Below, one piece after another: positions 49,633 to 60,760 of a stretch of 64,000 nt of DNA; within the stretch, counting starts at the first letter, position 1, and every line of letters begins with the position of its first letter. This DNA comes from Euglena gracilis. Taxonomy: Eukaryota; Euglenida; Euglenophyceae; Euglenales. The translations under genes and the position numbers were made by a program. The notes under the pieces are model-generated. The model saw only the letters and a program-made list of their open reading frames with translations. It was not told the origin of the DNA and made no database searches. The stretch lies in NCBI GenBank assembly GCA_039621445.1, contig CP154955.1, positions 47,910,086 to 47,974,085 of the forward strand, read 5' to 3'.

Positions 49633-50834
49633 TAGGGAAATTAAATAGTGGGACACCTGAGAATTTTGTGGGTCATACCCAACCCCCAGCTCCAAAGCCT
49701 CATGGGTGTCAAAAATTTGGCCGTTGGGAAATTTGCAAAAAAAATTGAGAAATTATTTGTATGAATTTCGGTAATTTGGGAAATTTGCCGAATATGATTG
49801 TCTTCCTCACAACAAGCTTCTTTTAACCAACCCCGGGAGGAGAGGGATGCCCTGTGCTATGGGGTGCCTACCCACAGCAGGCGTCCAATTCTTGACAGAG
49901 TTTTTCTTGACCCCCCAAGCGGCCCCTGGCAAGTGCACCTGGCTGCCTTGGCGCTTTGCACAGGTTAGGGGGTTTCAAAAAAAATGTTTTTTCTGCTATA
50001 CCCTGCAAAATTTGTCCTCTCTATGAGAAACCGTGTGAAATCATGTAAAATTGCATAAGATAACGTGTTCAATTTTGAGTGGTGGTTTGCTTTTTTTTGA
50101 AAAAAAACGTGGTACAGCTTCACTACAGGGATTTTATTTTAAGGCTCATTCTTTTGATTCCCCATCGCTTTGAAGAATCCATTTCTTCACAAAATGTGTT
50201 TTTGGGGGGCCAAAAGCAGTTGCAAACTTGGACCAGCCGTGCAAGGGGAGTTTCAGGAAGGTTTTGCTAAGAACCCCAAGAAGCAGCCAAGAAACAGCCA
50301 AGAGACCAAGAGTGGCCAAAAGTGATCAAAAGCAGCAGACAAGGGCCAAAAGTGGTCAAAATCAGTCAAAAGCAACCGGCAACCAGCAATGCAGAGTGAC
50401 GTAGGGCGAGGCGGGACTTGGAGGGGTGGTGGCCAAAATTATTTGCGGGGACACCCCTCCCCCTAAAATCTGGACTCCCTCCTACCTCCCCCCCCTTGTC
50501 GTTGACACCCCCCCGTGTCATATTTTTTTTCTTTTGCAATTGGCCACAGTTTCTAAGAAAATTCATCCAAGGCACTTCAGAATTGTCCGGATTTTCTTCT
50601 GAGCTATGTTTTTGAATGTTTTCCTCCATGAATATGGTGATTTGGTGCTATGTTAGAGTTCCAATGGTAGGTCCAGGCGACCAATTTTCGGCCCGGTGCG
50701 AACGCGCCGGGCCGAACAACTTTGGCCTGAAAAATCAGCCAAAAGTTTGGGCATTTTTTAGCCAAAAGTTTTGGGCGCCAGAAGGGAAGGGAAATTTTTG
50801 ATGTTGGGGGGGGGTCTGGTCCAGGTTTTTTTTT
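49633..50834. other. No gene recognised
   Basis: 50280-50380 is degenerate AGCAGCCAAGA/AAAGTGGTCAAA text. 50488-50535 is an isolated TACCTCC + C-run + TTGTCGTTGACAC end as in T10. 50690-50715 is the hairpin TTCGGCCCGGTGCG/CGCGCCGGGCCGAA. Confidence 0.4.
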
Positions 50835-51115
50835 AAAGACGGTGCCGACCCCACCCCGGGGGGGGGTGCCTGCCTGGGCAGGCACTCCCGATCCGACCCC
50901 CCGGGGGGGGGGGGGGGGAGGGCACATGGCCAAAAGTGCCCTGGCACAGACTCCCAGCGCTCCCACAGGCTCCCCAGCGCCAAAGGCACCGGGGAGCCAA
51001 AAATGGCTTATTTTCAAAAAAATGTGCCTTGGCGCAGGCGGAAATCCGACCCCCCCGGGGGAGGGGGTAATGCCTGTCTGGGCAGGCACTCCGGACCCCC
51101 CGGCAGGGATGGATG
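50835..51115. repeat. GCCTGCCTGGGCAGGC repeat, longest copy
   Basis: GGTGCCGACCCCACCCC + G-run + GTGCCTGCCTGGGCAGGCAC, then AAAAGTGCCCTGGCACAGAC, CGCCAAAGGCACCGGGG, CAGGCGGAAATCCGACC and GTCTGGGCAGGCACTCC. Likely a mobile family with copies at 46188, 46555, 47265 and 53290. Confidence 0.65.
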
Positions 51116-51141
51116 GGAAGCACTTCGGTTCGGTATTGAGG

Positions 51142-51329
51142 TACCTCCCCCCCCCTTGTCGTTGACACGGCGTGTCGTTGACACCCCCCCCCCCCCGTGT
51201 CAACGACATTTTTCTGGAACACTGCCTATTGAATCAAAGTGACATTGACATGGCGTGTCGTTGACACACCCCCCATGTCAGCGACACTCTCCTGGAACAT
51301 TGGCGTGTCAACGACAAGGGGGGGAGGTA
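51142..51329. mobile_element. TA-type MITE, TTGTCGTTGACAC family (T10), 188 bp
   Basis: TACCTCC + C-run + TTGTCGTTGACAC at the left and GTGTCAACGACAA + G-run + GGAGGTA at the right; four further GTGTCGTTGACAC palindromes inside. TA at both edges. Confidence 0.82.
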
Positions 51330-51340
51330 GGTGGTGGGGG

Positions 51341-52880
51341 GGGGGTCGCTGAGCTCTTATCCCTTTATGGGTAAGAGCGAAGCTTACCCCCCTCGACCCC
51401 CCCCCGCCCCCCCGGGTCGGGGCCACCTCGGGAACCGACGGATTATCACCATGATCCCGGCCCGGTACCCGGAATTTTTTTTTCAGTCGCGAGCGACTGG
51501 ATTCCTAGTTTCCGAATCACCGGGGTTTGACCCTCAACTCCCCCCCCCTTTGGACTCTGCCATTTCGGCCAAAAAATGTCAATTTTCAAAATATCTCCAA
51601 AATGAAGCCAAATCAAAGGAAATGTCCGGAGACCTAATTTGAAGCCCTTGGAACGCCCCATCTACCGGTATTTTGATTTCCCCGCAACTCCCCGCCCAGC
51701 CCGAGATACGGCCGTTTTTGGCCCTCATGGCCGTTTTGTGCACTTTTCCCACTGTCCGACTTAGCCAAAATTCAGCCAAAAATCAATATTTTCAAAATAT
51801 CTCCAAAATGATGCAAAATCAAAGGAAATGTCCGGACACCTAAATTGAAGCCCTTGGAACGCTCTATCAACTGGGATTTTGGTTTCCCCGCAGCTCACCG
51901 CCCAGCACGAGATACGGCCGTTTTTCGGCCAATTTAGGCCCTTTTGTACACTTTTCCACTGTCCGACACAGCCGTTTTCGGCCAAAAAGTCAAAAAAAAA
52001 ATCGAAAATATTTTTTTTGCCCGAAACGATGTTTTTTGGCCTCCCGGACCCGGAAAACCTGTTTTTGAGCCGAAAATGAGCGTTTTTCGACCCGCCAGCG
52101 CTCCGTTTTGGGCCGCCAACCCATTGATTTTGGGTCAAAGCCGGGTCAAAAAAGTCGAAAAAAATCGAAAAAAAATTTTTTGGCCCGAAACGATGTTTTT
52201 TGCCCTCCCGCACCCGGAAAAATTGTTTTTGAGCCGAAAATGAGCGTTTTTCGACCCACCAGCGCCCCGTTTTGGGCCGCCAACCCATTGATTTTGGTCA
52301 AAAAAGTCGAAAAAAGTCGAAAAAAATCGAAAAAATTTTTTTTGCCCAAAGCGATGTTTATTGGCCTCCCGGACCCAGAAAAACTGTTTTTGAGCCGAAA
52401 ATGAGCGTTTTTCGACCCGCCAGCGCTCCGTTTTGGGCCCCCATTGACTTCGGGCCAAACCCGGGTCAAAAAAGTCGAAAAAAATCGAAAAAAAATTTTT
52501 TTGCCCGAAACGATGTTTTTTTGGCCCCCCGGACCCGGAAAACCCGTTTTTGAGCCGAAAATGAGCGTTATTCGACCCGCCAGCACCCCGTTTTGGGCCG
52601 CCAACCCATTGACTTTGGGTCAAAACCGGGTCAAAAAAGTCGAAAAAAATCGAAAAAAATTCTTTTGCCCAAAACGATGTTTTTTGCCCTCCCGGACCCG
52701 GAAAACCCGTTTTTGGGCCAAAAATGAGCGCTTTTTGACCCCTTGGCCTCCCGTTTCAGGCACAAAACCCTTGCATTTCAGTCCAAAGAGCTCCACGGAG
52801 TGGCTGGTATATATGGGGGGGGGGTCAATGAAGGGGTGGGGGCGCGCTCATTAAGAGCTCAGCACTATTCAAAACCTGGT
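51341..52880 (+). repeat. Composite repeat, most complete copy (C2), about 1.54 kb
   Basis: Head (51346-51530) with GTCGCTGAGCTCTTATCCC, GGTAAGAGCGAAGCTTACC and CAGTCGCGAGCGACTGG; two 200-type units (51560-51960; CGAGATACGG at 51700 and 51907); satellite units with GGACCC marks at 52046, 52210, 52371, 52531 and 52694 (periods 164, 161, 160, 163); tail ending GAGCTCAGCACTATTCAAAA. GCTGAGCTCTTA (51348-51359) is repeated inverted at 52852-52863. No coding capacity. Confidence 0.9.
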
Positions 52881-53420
52881 CTGGGGGGGTCCGGACCACC
52901 CCCCCCCCCCTAGATGTTGAGAGGGGTGTCCGAACCCCCCACCCCCCCCTCCTTGACAGGTGCCAAAAATAGCAGAAAATTTTCTTCCGGCGCTGCGCGC
53001 CAGAAAATGCGCAAAACCACCCTTTCTGCTGACCCTTGGACATATTGCCCATTTTTTGATGTGTTGGTGTTTTCCCCCAAAAAATGTTCAAAAAAATTCA
53101 AAAAATGAGCATTTTTGGATCGATTTTCAAAGGAAAATCAGGGATTTTTCACCGATTTCGACCTGATTTCTGGCCTTTTGTCCGTCCATGAAATCGAATT
53201 TTTTTCGGCCCCCCCTCAGTTTCAAGGTGGGGGGGGGGTCCGACCCCCCCCTCTCCGTGTGGGGTGTCCGACCCACCCCCCACCCCTCAAGGCTTCCCAT
53301 CCATCCCTGCCCCCGGGGGTTGGTTCAAAAAAAAATAGCCTGGTCTGGCCCCCCCGGGTCAGTCCAGACCCCCGGCAGGTGGGGGGGGGGGGTCCGCAGT
53401 GTATTAAGTGAGCAGGGGGT
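52881..53420. repeat. C/G-run repeats
   Basis: Includes the hairpin TCCGGCGCTGCGCGCCAGA (52986-53004) and the family wording AGCCTGGTCTGGCCCCCC and TTCCCATCCATCCCTGCCC. No gene; boundaries not resolved. Confidence 0.4.
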
Positions 53421-53486
53421 GACATTGTGATGCCAGAGGATGTTTGCCGTGAATAGGAGTGTGCTGACGTCCCAGCTCGGCTTTAT

Positions 53487-53627
53487 TTGCATTGGTTGCC
53501 ATCAAACCTTGACTGCAATTTTGATGACACGCTGCCAGCTCAAGCCAGTGTGTTTGGCTCCCCTCACCGACATCCTCTCTCACAATTGCAAAGGGTGAAT
53601 GCTGAAAATATTGTGCAGTTAATGCAG
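53487..53627 (+). CDS. Possible exon, unknown
   Basis: Frame LPSNLDCNFDDTLPAQASVF, GSPHRHPLSQLQRVNAENIV, QLMQ followed by GTATAT as donor. Ordinary composition; no family. Confidence 0.3.
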
Positions 53628-55217
53628 GTATATAGCAACTCCCTGGCTTGTTTTGAAATGTCTTCAAGAAAAATCATATATTTCAGAGTTAGCCAATATT
53701 CTGGGAAAATGCCCGATTCTCTTTAATTCTTGGAAGTTGTGGAGTTCCACCCAATTTTCAGCTTATGGCCAGGAATAGTAGGAGGATAATTTTGACATGA
53801 ATATGAAGTTTATGGATGTTAAACTCATTTGTTGATTATTTGTAATTATCTCATGTGTCTCAGAGGGAAGCATGCAGAGTGCGTGTTTCGCATTTCAGGA
53901 ATCCATTTTTAACAATTGTTCCGAGTATGAGGGGGGTGCTTTTTTTCGACTGGAATGCTGCAGAGGAAATGTAATTTTTTTTGGATTTTTTGAATTTTCA
54001 AAAGCACACAACAATTCAATTTTTGCATTTTTGCGCATTTTTTTTGCGCTTTTTGTGGACAGATTTATGTGGTTATGCAGGCAGTCAGCTCGAAGCAGGC
54101 TTCAGCTTTGAGCTTGAGGCCATTTTACTGGCCACTGGAAAGCCATTACCTGGACCTGGGGGGGTCCAGCTTATTTTAAGTAATAATAGATAATTAATTG
54201 ATAACATGTGATGCACGTGGCTGGATAATTTTTTCCAGTTGGAGGCCCTTGGGGGTGCCAGGGACCCCTCCCTGGAAAGTTTTCCCTACGTCGCTGTGCA
54301 CCGAAGTGGAAATGGGGTTTCCAATGTGTTTTCTGATTTTGGTCCAAAAAAAAATTCCAAAATAATCAACAATGCTTTCTTCGCAATTGTCCACAATTTT
54401 CCCACATTTTTTCCCTTTTTCCTCCCTCCGCATTAACTCGAAATAGAACAGTGAGTTCTGGTCATTTCTCGGATCCTCAAATGGTTCAGACGTTTAAGCA
54501 CCTTTTCTGCATTTTGTTGCATTTTGTGGTATTTTGGCAAAGTATGCGTGGTTTGGTTTGGTTTGTTTTTCCCCAGTTGCTTTTGGAAAATGATTTCAAC
54601 ATCAAGAAATTTTGCAACTTTCATTGGGCCAAAAAAAAATTCCATATTTCTGAATCAATAAGTTTGTTCCTGAACTCACCAAAACAATGTGTTTTGTATT
54701 TTTTTAAAAAAAACGTCGAGGATGGTACAAAGCATGCACCTGTGTTGCAAAATGAAAAGAAAGCCGTGCAATGTTTTCTACGTCATCTCGTGCATTTCCA
54801 TTAACAAATTTGCTTCAATTTCCCCCACAATTCCCCATCCCTTCATAACACAGATATGTTTCGTCACGGTCATATGTGAGATTTTTTTCAAAAAAAACTG
54901 GTTGTTTGTTTTTGTCATGTTTGATAATATCAACCATTTGCCCTGCGTTGTCTATTGACCATTTTAGCCATCTTGACCTTTCATCGGTTGACGCGGAAAC
55001 CCTCCTGTTGCATCTACTTGTGGCTTGGTGGAATCTGTTCAGTCATGGCTGCGAGATTGGCTGATTTCAAAATTGCAACGTTTTCGGCATTGATCCTGCC
55101 AAATTCAATTGCACAAGGAAGAAATTTGCATATGAGTCAACTTTTTTTGCCGATTTGCCCACCGCCCCCTGAGAGGGCATGTTTCGTGAAACACGACCTC
55201 CCAAGCCACGGTTTTTC
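53628..55217. other. AT-rich, no secure gene
   Basis: Several short frames without motifs; TTTTTGCGCATTTTTTTTGCGC near 54025. Runs up to the terminus of the DIRS-like element. Confidence 0.4.
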
Positions 55218-55768
55218 CAGGACACCTCGGGCTCCGCACTTTGCCCTTGTGAGGCCATGCCTTGCTCGCCGGCGGTGTTGGATTGTTCTGGTGCGTTGGG
55301 TTAGGAGGTCCCGCATAGTGCCTTTTTTCGCCGGAGTTGGCTGATTTTTTAATTTGCCCTTCGACACCCAGAAGAAAGGAAAAGAGTCTCGAACGGAGAA
55401 GAACGAAGAGGAGAAGTCAATATCAACTCAATATCCAGAAGAACACGAGCCAGACGAATATGAATTGAAAAGTCAACTTTCAACTTTCAATTTGGACTTC
55501 AATGAACAATGCAGCAGTGGCCGGACACCTCGGGCTCCGCACTTTGCCCTGGATTGTTTGCTGCGTTGGGTTAGGAGTCCCTGCTTAGTGCCTTTTTCGC
55601 CGGAGTTGGCTGATTCTTAATTTGCCCTTCGAAACCCAGAAGAAAGGAGCGTCAAATACCATATCAATTGGACGAAGAAGAAGTCAATCAATCAATTCAA
55701 AATATCCAGAAAGAGACGCTCGTGCAGAACCTCAAAACAGAAATTGTTGAAGTATCTGAAAGATTTCA

Positions 55769-56971
55769 ATGAAAGATGCAATTTCCAAGACGAACAGCGC
55801 TGGAGAACTTCAAGAGGGAGCAGCAGAAACCGCAGCAGCTGGACAGCCTGACGGCGCGGGTCGACTGTGGCGAACCGTGGCTGCCCCTTCCCCAAAAGAA
55901 ATTTCCCCAAAAGAAACTTTTACAACCCAAACCCCCCAAAGTGATGACCACGGACCCTGGCAGACAGTGGTCAGAAGACCCCGCAAGGGGCAGATGCAAC
56001 AACCAGCAGGCCACTACGGCCATTGGAACCAGGGCCATGGTGGCCAACTTTCCAAAACACATCATGTGTTCAAGCGGGGCTATGGCAGCCAGAACCGCAC
56101 AGGCCATGGAGGCAACAAAGGCCATGACGGCACAACCAGCCATGAAGGCATCTACACCATCCAAAGTCGCTGGAACAAAGGCCAAGGTGGCCACCAGCAC
56201 CAAGGCCCCACAGGACATGGCAGGGGCAGAAAAGGTCAGACACACCATCCCCATCATTTCTCAATCACACCACCCCCCAGGGGTCAAGGGTGGGGCCCCA
56301 AGAACCCCTCAAGATTTCAATTGGGCATGGCGACCCAGAAATCAATCAGGCCATTGGGGCCTTTCAAGTTATCATCAAGGCCACTGGGGCCAGAAATATC
56401 AGCAGATCAATTGCAACAAGATCACAAGGGGGATCCATCACAGCCCCCCCAGAAGCTAAGGGGCAACCCTGCAAGGGCTTTGTATTTAAATGGGCAGCCC
56501 CCTGCCCAGCCCCAGGAGGAACAGGAAGGGGGAGACTCCCCACCAGCATTTATTCCTGCTCAATCAACAAGGGGGGGACCAACAGTGGCCCCCCTATGGT
56601 ATGGCTACCAACACCATCAACATCAAGAAGGCCAGACAGGAAAATCCGGGGCAGTAAGCCCTATGGTATGGAAACCAACAACAAGATCCTCCAGAGAGAG
56701 TGTGAGCAGAGAGGGAGAGAGTGCGTGCACATCCCCCCAGAAACATTTTCTTTTTCCAAGGGCTCAAGCCCTAGGGGCTCTAGGGGCTGTGAAATGTCCA
56801 ACACCCCCCACCCAGCCCCCAGAAAATCATCTAGTTGGGAAAACAGGGAGGAAAAATGGGGAGACACCCCCCTGTACCAGAGACTTCAAAAAAGTCTCCA
56901 ATGGTGGTCAAAACATGCCCCCCCCAGCAACATGTCAATTGATCAAAAATGAGATTCACCCCCCAGGGTAA
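55769..56971 (+). CDS. Gag-like protein of the DIRS element
   Basis: A 400-codon frame, rich in Gly, His, Gln and Pro (GHYGHWNQGHGGQLSKTHH, GHGRGRKGQTHHPHHFS), with WQTVVRRPRK near its start. Position upstream of RT suggests a gag-type nucleic-acid-binding protein. Two other frames are open for more than 200 codons here because the region lacks stop codons, so the frame choice rests on length and on the homologous segment at 60100-60240. Confidence 0.55.
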   Translation: MKDAISKTNSAGELQEGAAETAAAGQPDGAGRLWRTVAAPSPKEISPKETFTTQTPQSDDHGPWQTVVRRPRKGQMQQPAGHYGHWNQGHGGQLSKTHHVFKRGYGSQNRTGHGGNKGHDGTTSHEGIYTIQSRWNKGQGGHQHQGPTGHGRGRKGQTHHPHHFSITPPPRGQGWGPKNPSRFQLGMATQKSIRPLGPFKLSSRPLGPEISADQLQQDHKGDPSQPPQKLRGNPARALYLNGQPPAQPQEEQEGGDSPPAFIPAQSTRGGPTVAPLWYGYQHHQHQEGQTGKSGAVSPMVWKPTTRSSRESVSREGESACTSPQKHFLFPRAQALGALGAVKCPTPPTQPPENHLVGKTGRKNGETPPCTRDFKKVSNGGQNMPPPATCQLIKNEIHPPG

Positions 56972-56982
56972 ATCCCCCAAAA

Positions 56983-58384
56983 TTGTCCACCCTCCCAAAA
57001 CCCAGAGCCAACTTGGACCCAAACCAGGCAGAAATAATTTTTCTGGATTACGAAAAAACTGGGTCAGTGAAACGAGTTTGGGGTTCAGAAACCCAGCATT
57101 TGATCCCATGGTTTTTAATTTCAAAACCAGAAGGGGGAACAACCAAGTGGAGAATGATCAGCGACTGCAGAGAACTGAATCAGCAGTTTCAGGTAAAACC
57201 TTTCAAGCTGGATCATATCCAGCACACTTTTCCAGTTTTGGAAAAAGGTCACTGGGCAGCAAAAAATAGACCTGAAGGATGCCTATTTCCATATTCCATT
57301 AAGTCCAGACCTAAGGCCATTTTTAAGGCATCAGGTGGGCGGGGGGCAGACCTGGGAATTTCAAACAGGCTGCTTTGGGCTAAATGTAGTACCCCAAATT
57401 TTCATGTCAGTTATGAAAACTTTCGAAAAGCTGTGGAGAAAAAGGGGCATCCAGGTCTTTATTTACCTGGACGACATTTTGCTGGTAGCCCCCACCCAAA
57501 ACACTTTACAAAATCACCTGAACAACAGTCGTCAAAGATTTGTTGAATACAGGGTTCAAAATCAATGTGAAAAAGTCCACCCTCCAGCCCACCCAAGTGG
57601 TAACCCATCTGGGTTTTCAACTAAACTTCCAGGAAGGAAATCTCCACGTCCCCCCCCAGAAAGCCAAAACCATAAAAAAGGAGCTAGGAAAAGTTGTGAA
57701 AAAAGATTACATGTCAAAAAGGCAGCTGGCTGCCATTCTGGGCCAAATAAGATGCAACCTAATGGCCCTGCCCTTTTTAAGGGCTTTTACAGACACCCTG
57801 GCAAATTTTTTGGTGGCAAAGTCCACATCCCCATGGGACTCAAAACACCCCATTTCCCAGGAAATCAAGGCCTAATTAAGGGGGAAAAAAATTCTGCTGG
57901 ACACCTGGGGCGGCAGACCCTTCCCCCAAAATGCAACCAGAGAGTTGCACTCAGGCATCAGCACCCATGCCTGGGGGGGGGGGTGGGCTGGACATCAATA
58001 CAGGAGAACTTGTTCAGGAATTTTGGAAGGAAAGACTCCATTTTACACATAAATCTAAAGGAGCTGAGTGCAGCAATCAGCACTTTAAAAAGTTTGAGCA
58101 ACCCTGGAGAAACTGTTTCTTTGTCAGTGGACAACCAGGTAATTTACTATTACTTAACAAAAGGAGGGGGAAGAAAGGACCCCTTCAACAAAATGCTAAG
58201 ACGATTTTTCAAATGGTGCATGAAAAAACAAGTTTCCCTTCAAGTGAACTGGGTACCTTCAAAAGAATGCCTGGCAGACCCCATAAGCAGATGGGAAATG
58301 GACAGGGGGGATTACTCCTTAGACCCCCAACTTTTTCAATGGCTCAGACAGCAATTCAAAGATTTCATAAAACTTAAAGCATAA
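56983..58384 (+). pseudogene. Reverse transcriptase-RNase H of the DIRS element, frame-broken
   Basis: RT blocks: WFLISKPEGGTTKWRMISDC, IDLKDAYFHIPLSPDLRP, and the active site VFIYLDDILLVAP. RNase H: HINLKELSAAISTL, SLSVDNQVIYYYLTKGGG, WVPSKECLADPISR. Frame changes occur near 57260 (A-run), about 57520 and between 57875 and 57960 (near a G-run). Otherwise all signature residues of a DIRS-type RT/RH are visible. Confidence 0.85.
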
Positions 58385-58434
58385 AGCATTTATAAAGATT
58401 TTATAAAGATTTCATAAAACATAAAGCAATTCAA

Positions 58435-59660
58435 AGATGTCTGAAAACAGATTTATTTGCCTCCCCGGGCAACAAAAAACTGCCCCAATTTGTGGCCAGG
58501 TGGTCCCACTGGGAGGCCACAGCAGTAAATGCAGTACAATTTACACTGGACAACATGGGGGATCTTTATGCAAACCCCCCCTGGTCAATAATTCAACAAT
58601 TTCTACCCAGGTTGAAAATGTTTCCCCAGACCAAAGTTTTGATGGTCACCCCCTACTGGGATTCAGCCACGTGGTGGCCCCAATTAATTAAAATGAAAGT
58701 TCCAGGGACCCCCTGCCTAAAAATTACCCCCTACATGGGTATGTTCACCAACTGCAGGGGGGGAAAAACGCCACCCCCCAGGTGGCCCCTGTTTTGCATG
58801 ATTTGCTCAGGCAAATTTTGGAGGGGAACCAAATTCAGGTTCAGCCCATTAACGATTTCCTTGGGAAAAATCCCAGCCTAAAGCGTCGTCAGAGTGCTTT
58901 TGCACTTCTGTGGATCATTTTGGAACAAATGGGGGTGCCCCACCCTGAAGCCACCACAGACCAAGTGGCTGACGCTTTAATTCAATTATTCCAATTTTCC
59001 AAGGCCCAAGCCCGTAATGCATATAGTGCTATGCTTTTGATTCCTCGTTTTGGTGGGCTGAGATTACACACCCTGTTAACCCCCTACAAGAGGCTTTGGA
59101 ACCAGAACCTGGAAAAGTATGGGGCATTTTGGGATCCACTCCCACTCCTCCTGGGGCTGGCAAAGGCGCCCATACCCACTGATATTTGTACATTGCGTAC
59201 ACAACTTATCTTTTGCTTACAAATCCTCTGTTTATACAGATCTTCCGACCTGGCACAAGTCAAACGAACCACCAGTGTGTTGGGCAGGGCACCCTACATC
59301 AAAATTAAACGTAAGGGCCAATAATTCCACAAGTGGGAAAGAGTTGTGTCCATACCCCAGTGCCCACAAATAAGCCCTTTTCATTTAATGATGGTTTATA
59401 TGGCTGCCACACATTTATTCGTGAGACCTGGGGGCCCCCTCCTGATTTCATTAAAACCCCCAAACATTGGGTAACCCCCCTAATATGGGAGGCCCACTCC
59501 ACCAGAGGAGCAGGAGTTGGTTTACTCAAAGAATTGGGCCTTTCTTCCCAAGAAGTTTGTGAAATTGGTCAGTGGAGGGGGGTGGAGGCTTTTACAGCCC
59601 ATTATCAAAGACTTGGTGCCCAAGGTGCCCTGGAAAACGCCCTGGCCCTCTTAATTTCAG
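58435..59660 (+). pseudogene. Tyrosine recombinase of the DIRS element, frame-broken
   Basis: Follows DLFASPGNKKLPQFVARWS and NPPWSIIQQFLPRLKMFP, the linker typical of DIRS pol. Catalytic residues: R in CLYRSSDLAQV (about 59240), H-x2-R in AHSTRGAGVGLLKELGLS (about 59500) and Y in AFTAHYQRLG (about 59600). Frame changes near 58780 and 59310-59340. Strand transfer by this enzyme would integrate the circular DNA copy without target duplication. Confidence 0.85.
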
Positions 59661-59712
59661 TGCACAATCACGCCTCACAAGGGCAAAGTGCGGAGCCCGA
59701 GGTGTCTCGTAC

Positions 59713-60063
59713 TCCCTCGAGGAAAACCGACAAGGGAGGAAGGGACACCGAGGGCGAAGCACAAAGACCTTGTGAGCCCGACCCCCCCACCCGTAAAAGA
59801 AACTCTGTGTTCAAGAGCCCTCGGTCAGAGAGTGGGGGCCAGGGGGAGGAGAGGGGGCCCCCCCCCAAGGGGCAAGAAGTCACGTCGCCCAGTCGGAGCA
59901 GCATCGTCAGCCAACTCCGGTGAGGCGGCACTAAGCAGGGACTCCTAACCCAACGCAGCAAACAATCCAAACAACAACACCGGCGAGCAAGGCATGGCCT
60001 CACAAGGACTTTGTGCTTCGTCCTCGGTGTCCCTTCCTCCCTTGTCGGTTTTCCTCGAGGGAG
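59713..60063. repeat. 64-bp inverted pair at DIRS terminus
   Basis: CCTCGAGGAAAACCGACAAG at 59713 and its complement ending near 60063 are almost identical for over 60 bases, through GACACCGAGGGCGAAGCACA. A second such pair joins 60358-60425 and 60615-60685. Confidence 0.85.
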
Positions 60064-60430
60064 TACGACAGCGGCTGGAGAACCTGGAGGTGCGTGCAAA
60101 ACGTGGCGAGCCGTGGCCGGCCCTTCCCCCTCAGATACCTTCATCAAAAAAATTCCCCAAAAAAACCCCCACCCAGCGACGGCCACGGACTGCGGACCAC
60201 AGTGGTCAGAAAGACCAGAACGAGGAGGGAACCGCCAGCCCAATACGGGCAGAAACACCTGGGATTTGGGGTCCAAAAGCCAAGCCAGATCGGACAAAAG
60301 AAAACCAAAGGATTCCAGAATTAAAAGTGGGGAAGATGAAATCAAGGACAATCGCACTCCCCCGAGGCAAACCGGAAGGGGAGGAAGTGACACCGAGGGC
60401 GAAGCACAAACACCAAGTGAGGTCGTGCCT
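60064..60430 (+). pseudogene. Second gag-like segment, truncated DIRS copy
   Basis: Frame TWRAVAGPSPSDTFIKKIPQ and SERPERGGNRQPNTGRN is homologous at DNA level to 55860-56000 of the first gag (ACCGTGGC...CCCAAAAGAAA... GTGGTCAGAA). No RT follows; within 300 bases another terminal repeat begins. An internally deleted second copy in the same orientation. Confidence 0.65.
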
Positions 60431-60760
60431 TCTTTGCCGGCTGCTTGAATGTGAATGTTTTTGGGTAGGTTAGGCCTTTCCTCTTTAGTGCTGCTATGTT
60501 GCCGGAGTTGGCTGCCTCGTCGCTCCGGCGCGGACAACTCCCAGGGGGAGACCCCTTCCTGGAGCCCCCCCCCCCGCCGAGGATCGTTTTCCCTTCTGGG
60601 AGGGTAGGGTGGGCTCACTTGGTGTTTTTGTTTCGCCCTCGGTGTCCCTTCCTCCCCTCTCGGTCTGCCTCGGGGGAGTGCGAGACCTCGCTTCCCCCAA
60701 GTGAGGTCGACTGTGCACCCCCGCGGGGGGGGGGGGGGGCTCCGCCAAATATTTTTAATC
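60431..60760. repeat. DIRS terminal-repeat fragments
   Basis: GCCGGAGTTGGCTGCCTCG at 60502 and TTCGCCCTCGGTGTCCCTTC at 60633 are terminal-repeat wording in plus orientation. C-run and G-run blocks at 60567 and 60725. Confidence 0.6.

Larger units (their letters stand above)
55218..60006 (+). mobile_element. DIRS-like tyrosine-recombinase retrotransposon, degenerate
   Basis: Order: terminal repeat, gag-like frame, reverse transcriptase, RNase H, tyrosine recombinase, inverted terminal repeat. ACCTCGGGCTCCGCACTTTG (55222) is repeated directly at 55524 and inverted at 59685-59700. A longer stretch (55246-55346: GAGGCCATGCCTTGCTCGCC ... GGAGTTGGCTGA) is inverted at 59895-60006. Inverted termini plus a tyrosine recombinase instead of a DDE integrase is the DIRS hallmark. 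At least five frameshifts, so it is inactive. Confidence 0.85.

Noticed and set aside
49276-49748. Tyr/His/Cys-rich frames across 49456-49632
   Set aside because: Pure microsatellite translation.
55776-56952. Alternative 220-codon gag frames (55776-56459 and 56290-56952)
   Set aside because: They overlap the 400-codon frame in a stop-poor region; the longest frame containing WQTVVRRPRK was preferred.
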